The translations under genes were made by a program, and so were the position numbers. The notes under the pieces were generated by a model. The model saw nothing but the letters and a program-made list of their open reading frames with translations, was not told where the DNA came from and did not search any database. A DNA stretch of 10,986 bases, from NCBI GenBank assembly GCA_965368335.1, contig CBDUMN010000107.1:1-10986 (forward strand), read 5' to 3'. Each line of letters begins with the position of its first letter. Position 1 is the stretch's first letter. The stretch comes from CBDUMN01 sp965368335 (GTDB lineage: Bacteria > Pseudomonadota > Alphaproteobacteria > Rhodospirillales > JAPHRK01). Shown piece after piece: positions 1 to 5,264 of this stretch.

Positions 1-829
1 CAACCACGCTTAGGGTGGCGCCATGAACCAGCAGATTGAAGGCGGTTTCCTGCCCCGGCGCGGAGCCGGAACACTCGAAAATAAACCACTCGGTACTCGG
101 CAGTCCCTGTTCTTTGGCGAAGGTCGAAATGGCCTTCTTCAGATCACGGCCGCCAATCTCTTTGGAATTGAAGGTTTTCGCCGCGCCGTACTCCGAAATG
201 GCGTCCAGCTTGTCCTGATCGATATCGATAGCAACAACCGTCGCTCCAAAGGCCTTCGCCATCTGGACGCAGTAACCACCGACTCCACCGACGCCGATCA
301 CCACGGCGAGAAAGCCCGGCTTGACCTCAGCTTGAAGCACCGCTTGGTATGGCGTGGTCACCGCATCGGCGACAACCGACACATCGGCCAACTCCATACC
401 CGCCTTAGCAAGCCGATCTTCATCGACCTCACAAAGACCGCGCGACGGCACAACGATATGGGAGCCGAATCCGCCCTGAATATCGTTGCCCGGCATTTTC
501 TGAGAACGACAGATGGTGCCTTTGCCGCGCTTACAAAGATCGCATTCGCCACAGGGCATAACGGCCGGAATAATAACAGCCTTACCCTTCCAGGCTTCTG
601 CGCCCGCGCCGGTTTCGATAACCCGACCACTAATTTCATGGCCCAGCGTCAAAGGCAGTTCTGAATTGGTGCGTACGCCGTCATAATAAAAACCGAGGTC
701 GGTATGGCAGACGCCGCAACCGGCGATCTCAACCACCACCTCGCCCTCTCCAGGCGCAGCGTCGAAACTTTGCTTTTCCATCGGCGCGCCAGACTCGGTC
801 ATCATCCAGCGATATGCGGAAACAGTCAT
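1..829 (-). CDS. had: 6-hydroxycyclohex-1-ene-1-carbonyl-CoA dehydrogenase, C-terminus beyond the window edge
   Basis: Zinc-dependent medium-chain alcohol dehydrogenase. Had enzymes oxidise 6-hydroxycyclohex-1-ene-1-carbonyl-CoA with NAD+ in the cytoplasm, after benzoyl-CoA reduction and dienoyl-CoA hydration and before ring opening by Oah. Visible here are 276 codons of a family usually about 360-380 residues; the rest lies left of base 1. The catalytic zinc motif GCGVCHTD (37-44) and GHE (63-65) are present, as are four structural-zinc cysteines (93, 96, 99, 107) and a Rossmann motif GVGGVGG (179-185). The stretches GCGVCHTDLGFYYDGV, PAVMPC and QKMPGN match what I recall of Thauera/Magnetospirillum Had rather than generic alcohol dehydrogenases. 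The ATG at 829 is preceded by GGAGGAG. It is divergent from ridA-gcdH, and gcdH acts later in the same pathway. Alternative: another NAD-dependent alcohol dehydrogenase, less likely given gcdH next door. Confidence 0.82.
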   Translation of the reverse strand, partial: MTVSAYRWMMTESGAPMEKQSFDAAPGEGEVVVEIAGCGVCHTDLGFYYDGVRTNSELPLTLGHEISGRVIETGAGAEAWKGKAVIIPAVMPCGECDLCKRGKGTICRSQKMPGNDIQGGFGSHIVVPSRGLCEVDEDRLAKAGMELADVSVVADAVTTPYQAVLQAEVKPGFLAVVIGVGGVGGYCVQMAKAFGATVVAIDIDQDKLDAISEYGAAKTFNSKEIGGRDLKKAISTFAKEQGLPSTEWFIFECSGSAPGQETAFNLLVHGATLSVV

Positions 830-887
830 TTTATATAGTTCTCCTCCAGATCCCCTAGTCGACTTGCTCGATTTCGCCCCCAACGAA

Positions 888-904
888 CTCCAATTTGTTT
901 GGAG
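888..904. promoter_or_regulatory. Inverted repeat in the had/ridA divergent spacer, possible operator
   Basis: CTCCAA (888-893) and TTGGAG (899-904) are perfect inverted arms around a 5-base spacer. Weaker GAA (885-887) and TTC (908-910) extend the symmetry outward with an interruption. It lies 59 bases upstream of the had start and just upstream of the -35 box of the ridA-side promoter, a fitting place for a regulator of both units. The regulator is not in the window. That it is an operator is inference. Confidence 0.35.
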
Positions 905-921
905 CAATTCGGCTTAAACCA

Positions 922-951
922 TTGACTGGAGCCGCAAACAAGCTTTATTAT
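922..951 (+). promoter_or_regulatory. Sigma70-type promoter for ridA-gcdH
   Basis: TTGACT (922-927) and TATTAT (946-951) are separated by 18 bases, and each matches the consensus at five of six positions. Transcription would start near 958, leaving a leader of about 90 bases before the RidA start at 1048. A second reading of the -10 as TTATTA (945-950) gives a 17-base spacer. Confidence 0.5.
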
Positions 952-952
952 G

Positions 953-978
953 TAAATCAGTACCACAATACCGATTTA
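953..978. promoter_or_regulatory. Inverted repeat overlapping the predicted ridA transcription start
   Basis: TAAATC (953-958) and GATTTA (973-978) are perfect 6-base inverted arms, 20 bases apart start to start, i.e. about two helical turns. The position just after the -10 box would suit a repressor site. A CAAGCTT motif also occurs twice in the same spacer (939-945 and 988-994). Function is inferred from position only. Confidence 0.3.
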
Positions 979-1047
979 ATTGTCAAGCAAGCTTGCGGCG
1001 GTAAAAAGCGGAAAAAAAAGCAGCCGTCGGCGGGGGGAAGAAAAAAC

Positions 1048-1461
1048 ATGAACGGGGCGGAACACCTTAGTATTGCACCCAAAGACTGGGCCCTTCCGGT
1101 CGGCTATTCCAATGGAGTTCTGGCCGCTCACGGGCGTACGCTCTTCATGGCGGGCCAGGTCGGCTGGGATGCGAAACAGGTTTTCCATAGCGCCGAACTA
1201 GCGCCCCAGTTCGAGCAGGTGCTCAAAAATATTCTCGCCATTGTCGCCGAAGCGGGCGGCAAGCCGGAAGACGTTTGCCGCATGACCTGCTTTTGCAAGG
1301 ATAAGTCAGCCTATGTAAAGGTGCGCAAAGAGCTCGGCGGAATTTGGAAAGCCCATTTCGGACGCCACTTTCCCGCCATGAGCATGATTTTTGTAGCCGA
1401 CCTACTGGATTCTCCGGCGGTAATTGAGATAGAAGCAACGGCAATTATACCGGACATTTAA
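1048..1461 (+). CDS. RidA-like (YjgF/YER057c/UK114 family) protein lacking the catalytic arginine
   Basis: 137-residue cytoplasmic protein of the RidA fold, normally a trimer with ligand sites between subunits. Family features include GRTLFMAGQVGWD (29-41), the FEQVLKNI helix (55-62) and the C-terminal IEIEATAII (126-134). Canonical RidA deaminates 2-aminoacrylate and related enamines using an arginine in an FPARS motif. Here the motif reads FPAMS, with Met111 at that position, so enamine deamination is not expected. Three cysteines lie close together (77, 81, 83). The frame is open from 895, but ATG 1048 is chosen because a GGGGGGAAG ribosome site sits 7 bases before it and family similarity begins there. 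It is followed after 40 bases by gcdH on the same strand, probably one operon. The link to aromatic degradation rests on neighbourhood; its actual ligand is unknown. Confidence 0.8.
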   Translation: MNGAEHLSIAPKDWALPVGYSNGVLAAHGRTLFMAGQVGWDAKQVFHSAELAPQFEQVLKNILAIVAEAGGKPEDVCRMTCFCKDKSAYVKVRKELGGIWKAHFGRHFPAMSMIFVADLLDSPAVIEIEATAIIPDI

Positions 1462-1501
1462 GAAACCTTATTGATATTTAACGACAAGGAGCCTCTGAGA
1501 G

Positions 1502-2686
1502 ATGGCATCGAAACCCGCCTTTAATTGGGAAGACCCGTTCTTTTTGACCGATCAGTTGAGCGAAGACGAACGGCTGATTATGGATTCGACCCGTGAGTTT
1601 TGTCAGGACAGCCTGATGCCGGGCATTCTTGAAGCCAATCGCAATGAGGTCTTCGACCGCGACATTATGAATAAGTTCGGTGAGATGGGCCTGCTCGGCT
1701 CAACCATCCCCGAAGAATACGGCTGCGCCGGCGTCAACCACGTCTGTTACGGCTTGGCGGCGCGCGAAGTGGAGCGGGTCGATTCGGGCTATCGCTCGGC
1801 CATGTCGGTTCAGTCCTCGCTGGTTATGCACCCCATTTACAGCTACGGCAACGAAGAGCAGCGCAAGAAGTATTTGCCCAAACTGGCGACTGGCGAACTG
1901 GTCGGCTGTTTCGGCCTGACCGAGCCGGACCACGGTTCCGATCCGGGCTCCATGAAAACCCGCGCTGAGAAAATCGACGGCGGCTACAAGCTGACCGGCA
2001 ACAAGATGTGGATCACCAACAGCCCCATCGCCGATATCGCCGTTGTTTGGGCCAAGCTCGACGGTGTCATTCGCGGCTTCATTCTGGAAAAAGGAATGAA
2101 AGGCCTCTCCTTCCCCAAAATCGAAGGCAAGATGTCGCTTCGCGCTTCCATCACCGGCGAAATCGTCATGGATGAGGTCGAAGTGCCGGAAGAAAACCTG
2201 CTGCCAAACGTCAAAGGCCTGGGCGGTCCGTTCGGTTGCCTCAACAAGGCCCGTTACGGCATCGCCTGGGGCGCTCTCGGCGCGGCGGAATACTGCTGGC
2301 ATGCGGCTCGCCAATATACGCTCGACCGCAAACAGTTCGGTCGTCCACTGGCCGCCAACCAGTTGATTCAGTGGAAACTGGCTAATATGCAGACCGAAAT
2401 CACCCTCGGCCTCCAGAGCTGCCTGCGAGTCGGCCGCCTGCTCGACGAAGGAAACTGCCCGCCGGAAAACATCTCGATGATCAAGCGCAACTCATGCGGC
2501 AAGGCGCTCGATATCGCCCGCCTCGCCCGCGACATGCATGGCGGCAACGGTATTTCCGACGAATTCCACGTCATTCGCCACATGGTCAATCTGGAAACGG
2601 TCAACACATATGAGGGCACCCATGACATCCACGCCCTTATCCTAGGCCGCGCCCAAACCGGCCTCCAGGCTTTCACCGGCGCTTAA
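1502..2686 (+). CDS. gcdH: Glutaryl-CoA dehydrogenase, predicted decarboxylating
   Basis: 394-residue acyl-CoA dehydrogenase, the usual GcdH length. It oxidises glutaryl-CoA to glutaconyl-CoA with FAD and decarboxylates this to crotonyl-CoA, passing electrons to electron-transfer flavoprotein. In anaerobic benzoate degradation this links the C7 pimelyl intermediates to central metabolism; lysine and tryptophan breakdown also use it. The catalytic base is Glu371 in NTYEGTHDIH. Arg98 in SGYRSAMSVQSS corresponds to the substrate-carboxylate arginine of human GCDH (Arg94). Glu91 and Tyr370 occupy the positions I recall as marking decarboxylating enzymes. The flavin-side motif FGLTEPDHGSDP (about 137-148) and MHGGNG (about 343-348) are intact. 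AAGGAG (1486-1491) precedes ATG 1502. A strong terminator follows at 2711. The function call is firm; assignment to the benzoate route comes from the adjacent had. Confidence 0.95.
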   Translation: MASKPAFNWEDPFFLTDQLSEDERLIMDSTREFCQDSLMPGILEANRNEVFDRDIMNKFGEMGLLGSTIPEEYGCAGVNHVCYGLAAREVERVDSGYRSAMSVQSSLVMHPIYSYGNEEQRKKYLPKLATGELVGCFGLTEPDHGSDPGSMKTRAEKIDGGYKLTGNKMWITNSPIADIAVVWAKLDGVIRGFILEKGMKGLSFPKIEGKMSLRASITGEIVMDEVEVPEENLLPNVKGLGGPFGCLNKARYGIAWGALGAAEYCWHAARQYTLDRKQFGRPLAANQLIQWKLANMQTEITLGLQSCLRVGRLLDEGNCPPENISMIKRNSCGKALDIARLARDMHGGNGISDEFHVIRHMVNLETVNTYEGTHDIHALILGRAQTGLQAFTGA

Positions 2687-2710
2687 ACAAAGCTTCGGTC
2701 TTTGATTTAG

Positions 2711-2738
2711 AAGGGAGGGCCTTAGCTCTCCCTTTTTT
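2711..2738 (+). terminator. Rho-independent terminator of ridA-gcdH
   Basis: Stem 2711-2720 pairs with 2725-2734 (10 base pairs, one G-U) around the loop CTTA, and the T run extends from 2733 to 2738. It lies 25 bases after the gcdH stop. Confidence 0.85.
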
Positions 2739-2773
2739 ATTAGGGCTTTCCGCCCAACAGAAAAACCCAAAGC

Positions 2774-2793
2774 AGTGTTTTTCAACACTTTTT
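2774..2793 (+). terminator. Short AT-rich hairpin with T run, possible second terminator
   Basis: AGTGTT (2774-2779) pairs with AACACT (2784-2789) around TTTC, followed by four T. The stem is only 6 base pairs and AT-rich, so it is a weak back-up terminator at best and may be fortuitous. Confidence 0.3.
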
Positions 2794-2807
2794 CATCGAC
2801 AAAACCC

Positions 2808-2846
2808 ATCGCTCTTCCCATCTGAAAGTCAGACGAGAGGAGCGAT
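2808..2846 (+). promoter_or_regulatory. Leader hairpin that buries the Shine-Dalgarno of the next gene
   Basis: Bases 2808-2817 pair with 2837-2846 (10 base pairs, one G-U). An internal loop of three bases per side follows, then 2821-2825 pairs with 2829-2833 around the 3-base loop AAG. The right arm contains GAGGAG (2837-2842), the only ribosome binding site for the ATG at 2850, so the folded RNA should hinder translation. This resembles an RNA thermometer or a translational switch; the dyad could instead act as a protein site on DNA. Regulation is inferred, the pairing is seen. Confidence 0.5.
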
Positions 2847-2849
2847 AGC

Positions 2850-3233
2850 ATGCCGACACGCACTTTTCTGATCGACACCGGAGACCAACAACTACCTGTC
2901 AACGTGAGCCCCGAAGCTCTCCACGATTTCAGCAAACGCGCCGTAGGAGATATGGACCGCCGCATCCGTCACCTTTCGGACACCAGGTATGGCCCCGATC
3001 ATTATATGGTGAGGACCAATCGGCTTGGCGTTGTCGCCCCGCTTATTTACGACGCCATCACCCGCAACGACCATGAGCGTATCGTCCTGATGGTCTTATG
3101 GCTCAATACCCATTTCCCGGAAATCACCGGAGTCGAAGTGGGCGATGAGAAAATCGAATATTTGAGCAATCAGACGGCGGAAGAAGCCGCAGCTTCACAA
3201 GCCCACCCCGAGCGCCCCAAGTATCTCCATTAA
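2850..3233 (+). CDS. Conserved-looking hypothetical protein, 127 residues
   Basis: I do not recognise a named family. It is a soluble protein without signal peptide or membrane segment. The N-terminus RTFLIDTGDQQLPVNVSPEAL looks like short beta strands. It is followed by a helical stretch (about 24-45) and a second helical core around 67-90 (LIYDAITRNDHERIVLMVLWL), rich in charged and aromatic residues. A tail of about 20 residues (EEAAASQAHPERPKYLH) is probably disordered. Spacing of GGAG to ATG 2850 is good, but the site lies inside a hairpin (2808-2846). It stands alone between the gcdH terminator and a 183-base gap. Codon use resembles the neighbours, so it is likely native. A cytoplasmic regulatory or adaptor role would be guesswork. 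Confidence 0.7.
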   Translation: MPTRTFLIDTGDQQLPVNVSPEALHDFSKRAVGDMDRRIRHLSDTRYGPDHYMVRTNRLGVVAPLIYDAITRNDHERIVLMVLWLNTHFPEITGVEVGDEKIEYLSNQTAEEAAASQAHPERPKYLH

Positions 3234-3416
3234 GTCAAAAAGGAGGCCTACCCGAGCGCCCTTCTAAAACAAGAGTCAAGCCATTGATCTTTTTACAAAT
3301 TTTACCTTTTCAGGGTTTCAAAACCTTGAGAAACTGTTAACCTACGCAACAATGGAAAGGCGGCTTGCCGCTAAATTCCACAACAAACCTTTATAAAACA
3401 AGGGGTTGATAGGGAA

Positions 3417-3701
3417 ATGACTTCACAGCGCACCTTTGCTGCTATCGCACTTATTGCGTTTGCCATCTGCTTTACTTCTTCTCCTACGACTTTCAGTTTC
3501 AATGACTTGTCACTCAAAGACAATGCCGCCTGGGCAAAAGGCGACAAGCTGAATAAAGAAAAAAAGGCGAAAAAAGAGAAAAAAGCGAAGAGAGAAAAAA
3601 ACTGTAGCCGGGAAGATCAGAACTGCAACAACCTGAATGAAAAAAGCCAAAAAGGCGGAAAATCAGAGCAAAACAAAGGCAAGGGGAAAAAAGGAAAATA
3701 G
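3417..3701 (+). CDS. Lysine-rich secreted small protein
   Basis: 94 residues, no family recognised. An N-terminal hydrophobic segment (about 7-19, FAAIALIAFAICF) indicates Sec export. A likely cleavage site follows AAWA at 37-40, making a long signal region; cleavage could occur earlier. The mature part (41-94) is extremely basic: 19 of 54 residues are lysine, with KEKKAKKEKKAKREK repeats, glycine-lysine runs at the end and two cysteines (63 and 70) that could form a disulfide. It should be disordered and strongly cationic, suited to binding anionic envelope polymers such as LPS, teichoic-like sugars or DNA; this is inference. AGGGG (3401-3405) or AGGG (3411-3414) precedes the ATG. Its A-rich codons contrast with the neighbours because of lysine AAA. 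It lies 97 bases ahead of the OmpA lipoprotein pair with a hairpin between. Confidence 0.65.
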   Translation: MTSQRTFAAIALIAFAICFTSSPTTFSFNDLSLKDNAAWAKGDKLNKEKKAKKEKKAKREKNCSREDQNCNNLNEKSQKGGKSEQNKGKGKKGK

Positions 3702-3728
3702 TTAGCCGCTATTTTTCATTTTCGCATT

Positions 3729-3754
3729 TGCGGAGGGTTATCCATCCCTCTGCA
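3729..3754 (+). terminator. Intergenic hairpin without a clear T tract
   Basis: Bases 3729-3737 pair with 3746-3754 (9 base pairs, one G-U) around an 8-base loop. No T run follows, so it may be a weak terminator, an mRNA-stabilising stem, or a DNA dyad. It lies between the lysine-rich gene and the first OmpA lipoprotein, 45 bases before the latter. Confidence 0.35.
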
Positions 3755-3798
3755 TCACAGCTTATTTAAATTACGACACTTATGGAGACTTCTACCAA

Positions 3799-4251
3799 AT
3801 GAAAAGCCTTAAAGTTGGCATCGCCCTGATCGCAGCTCTCTTCATGGTCAGCGCCTGCGCGACTGCCGACAAAGCCGAGACGGCCAAACCAGTTGTAAAA
3901 GCAGCTGCTAAGAAAAAAATTCCAGGACCGTTTACCGTCTATTTCGATCTCGGCAGCGCCGAATTGACTGACGAAGGTTTCGCCGCCGTCGCCAACGCCT
4001 ACGACAAACTCCGTTGGGCAAAGCTGACGGGAGCAAACGTTCAAGCTCATACAGATACCTCCGGCTCCAACTTGGTTAACGCCAAGCTTTCGGCCGCTCG
4101 GATGGACGCCGTTGTCAATCTGTTGAAAGAATTCGGCCTCGCCGCCGAAAAAATCAGCAAGTCGGCCTACGGCGAAAACAAACCCGCCGTCAAAACCGAC
4201 GATGGCGTTAAGGAAGCGAAGAACCGCCGCGTAGTCATCACCCTCAAGTAA
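3799..4251 (+). CDS. Short OmpA-domain (Pal-like) lipoprotein
   Basis: 150-residue outer-membrane lipoprotein. The signal peptide ends in lipobox VSAC (17-20), so Cys20 is the lipidation site. A short Ala/Lys linker (21-40) leads to an OmpA C-terminal peptidoglycan-binding domain (about 44-150): VYFDLGSAELT (47-57), HTDTSGS (84-90), LSAARMDAV (97-105) and NRRVVITL near the end. Asp86 and Arg101 match the pair that holds diaminopimelate in OmpA/Pal domains, so wall binding is expected. It should tether the outer membrane to peptidoglycan. GGAG (3784-3787) precedes ATG 3799. The next gene, 48 bases on, carries a nearly identical domain on a longer stem, so this gene looks like a duplicate without the N-terminal module. 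Not Pal itself as far as I can tell, since no tol genes are near. Confidence 0.88.
   Translation: MKSLKVGIALIAALFMVSACATADKAETAKPVVKAAAKKKIPGPFTVYFDLGSAELTDEGFAAVANAYDKLRWAKLTGANVQAHTDTSGSNLVNAKLSAARMDAVVNLLKEFGLAAEKISKSAYGENKPAVKTDDGVKEAKNRRVVITLK
3910..4248 (+). repeat. Duplicated OmpA domain, copy 1
   Basis: This 339-base coding stretch is paired with 4783-5121. By my hand alignment the encoded 113-residue segments differ at 16 positions (about 86% identity), while many third codon positions differ. One patch (3988-4019 against 4861-4892) is almost identical in DNA too. Confidence 0.85.
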
Positions 4252-4299
4252 TAGACCTCGCGGGAGAACCGAATACGTTCATTAATTGGAGGCAAAGAT

Positions 4300-5124
4300 A
4301 TGAAGAACTTGAAAAAAGGCGTCGCCCTGCTTGCAGGTCTCGTCCTTCTTGGCGCTTGTTCGACCTACGATCTCGACGGCGTTAAGATGATGGAAACTCA
4401 GGGCTCCGATTTCAACAAAGCCCTGCACAGCGAATACGTCCGTCTCGCCGGTATGGAAAGAGATGAGACCGATTGGTCCGATGCCGGTTTCTTCAATGAA
4501 AAGGCCCGCTCAGCCGGTATGGGTAACGCAGTTGGCCCACAGGAAATCGCCGACCGCACCTTACCGGGAGACAAAGTCAATGAACTGAGCTTCGCCCGCG
4601 TAAATCTCGTTAAAGCTCTCAGCACTGGCATGAAGAGCAACCCGGCCGCCGCGGCCCGCGCACAAGCCGGTTTCGATTGCTGGATGCAGGAACAGGAAGA
4701 AAACTTCCAGCCTAAAGATATTGAGGCTTGCAAGAAGTACTACATGGCCGCAATGAAGGAACTGGGCGGCGCTCCGGCACCGAAGAAAAAGGTCCCTGGG
4801 CCGTTCACCGTATACTTCAACCTTGGCAGTGCCGAGTTGACCGATGAAGGCTTTGCCGTGGTCGCCAACGCATACGACAAACTCCGTTGGGCCAAGCTCA
4901 CCGGGGCGAACGTTCAAGCACACACCGACACCTCCGGCTCCAATATCCTGAATGCCAAGCTGTCGGCCGCCCGTATGGATGCGGTTGCCAACCTGCTTCA
5001 AGAGTTCGGCCTCTCCGGAGCTAATATCAGCAAAGCTGCTTTCGGTGAGAACAAGCCCGCAGTCAAGACTGCCGACGGCGTTGTCGAAGCCAAAAACCGC
5101 CGCGTGGTGATCACACTCAACTAA
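4300..5124 (+). CDS. OmpA-domain lipoprotein with N-terminal extension
   Basis: 274-residue outer-membrane lipoprotein. Lipobox LGAC (17-20) sets Cys20 as the lipid anchor. Residues 21-155 form a separate, mostly helical module (STYDLDGVKMMETQG, then AGMERDETDWSDAGFFNEKA) that I associate with OmpA-family proteins of Rhodospirillales. It includes CW at 126-127 and another cysteine near 143 that could pair. An APAPKKK hinge (about 158-164) joins it to the OmpA peptidoglycan-binding domain (168-274), with Asp210 and Arg225 as the diaminopimelate-binding pair. GGAGG (4288-4292) lies 7 bases before the ATG. It is co-directional with the short paralogue, probably the same transcript, and is closed by a strong terminator at 5148. 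The N-terminal module probably sits in the periplasm between lipid anchor and wall; its partner is unknown. Confidence 0.88.
   Translation: MKNLKKGVALLAGLVLLGACSTYDLDGVKMMETQGSDFNKALHSEYVRLAGMERDETDWSDAGFFNEKARSAGMGNAVGPQEIADRTLPGDKVNELSFARVNLVKALSTGMKSNPAAAARAQAGFDCWMQEQEENFQPKDIEACKKYYMAAMKELGGAPAPKKKVPGPFTVYFNLGSAELTDEGFAVVANAYDKLRWAKLTGANVQAHTDTSGSNILNAKLSAARMDAVANLLQEFGLSGANISKAAFGENKPAVKTADGVVEAKNRRVVITLN
4783..5121 (+). repeat. Duplicated OmpA domain, copy 2
   Basis: Partner of 3910-4248. It encodes the C-terminal 113 residues of the longer lipoprotein. The duplication covers only the KKK hinge and domain, not the lipobox region or the N-terminal module. Confidence 0.85.
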
Positions 5125-5147
5125 GGCGTTTAAATCGGTTAAACGAG

Positions 5148-5178
5148 AAGGGCGCTCCGCCATGGAGCGCCCTTTTTT
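5148..5178 (+). terminator. Rho-independent terminator after the OmpA lipoproteins
   Basis: GGGCGCTCC (5150-5158) pairs perfectly with GGAGCGCCC (5164-5172) around GCCAT, extended by AA/TT to 11 base pairs, followed by a run of six T. Confidence 0.93.
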
Positions 5179-5196
5179 ATGCCTTGATCTAGGATA

Positions 5197-5227
5197 TTGA
5201 CCTTCCGCCAGCCGGAAGGTTTATATT
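5197..5227 (+). promoter_or_regulatory. CueR-type (MerR family) copper-responsive promoter and operator
   Basis: TTGACC (5197-5202) and TATATT (5222-5227) are separated by 19 bases, the overlong spacer typical of MerR-family promoters. The spacer holds a perfect dyad ACCTTCC-N7-GGAAGGT (5200-5220). This arrangement and these half sites match what is known for CueR operators such as that of E. coli copA. Transcription would begin near 5234, 31 bases before the DUF411 start. The dyad could also form an 8-base-pair RNA hairpin, but it would lie upstream of the predicted transcript start. No cueR gene is in the window. Confidence 0.82.
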
Positions 5228-5264
5228 CCACCAAAACAACGGTTCGTCCACGATGGAGAAAACC

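Noticed and set aside
23..664. Long open frame on the + strand under had
   Set aside because: It is antisense to the dehydrogenase, whose zinc and Rossmann motifs are clear on the other strand; its product looks random and has no ribosome site of note.
895..1047. 51-codon N-terminal extension of the RidA frame
   Set aside because: It spans the promoter and dyads, has no ribosome site, is Lys/Cys/Arg-odd in composition, and family similarity starts after ATG 1048.
1700..2314. Open frame on the - strand inside gcdH
   Set aside because: Shadow of a GC-biased coding gene; gcdH motifs on the + strand are unambiguous.
1502..2686. Non-decarboxylating glutaryl-CoA dehydrogenase
   Set aside because: Glu91, Arg98 and Tyr370 follow the decarboxylating pattern.
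3300..3375. Short inverted repeats (AGGGTTT/AAACCTT region and GCGGC-TT-GCCGC) before the lysine-rich gene
   Set aside because: Arms are short or loops too small, and no promoter element lines up with them; likely chance.
3910..5121. Mobile-element or recombination origin of the repeated OmpA domain
   Set aside because: No transposase, terminal repeats or target duplications; a simple gene duplication explains it.
4561..5163. 200-codon open frame on the - strand opposite the OmpA domain
   Set aside because: Antisense shadow; it even reads through the terminator of the real gene.
5200..5222. Reading the ACCTTCCG/CGGAAGGT dyad as a second terminator
   Set aside because: The upstream terminator at 5148 is already strong, the T tract is poor, and the dyad fits a MerR-type promoter spacer exactly.
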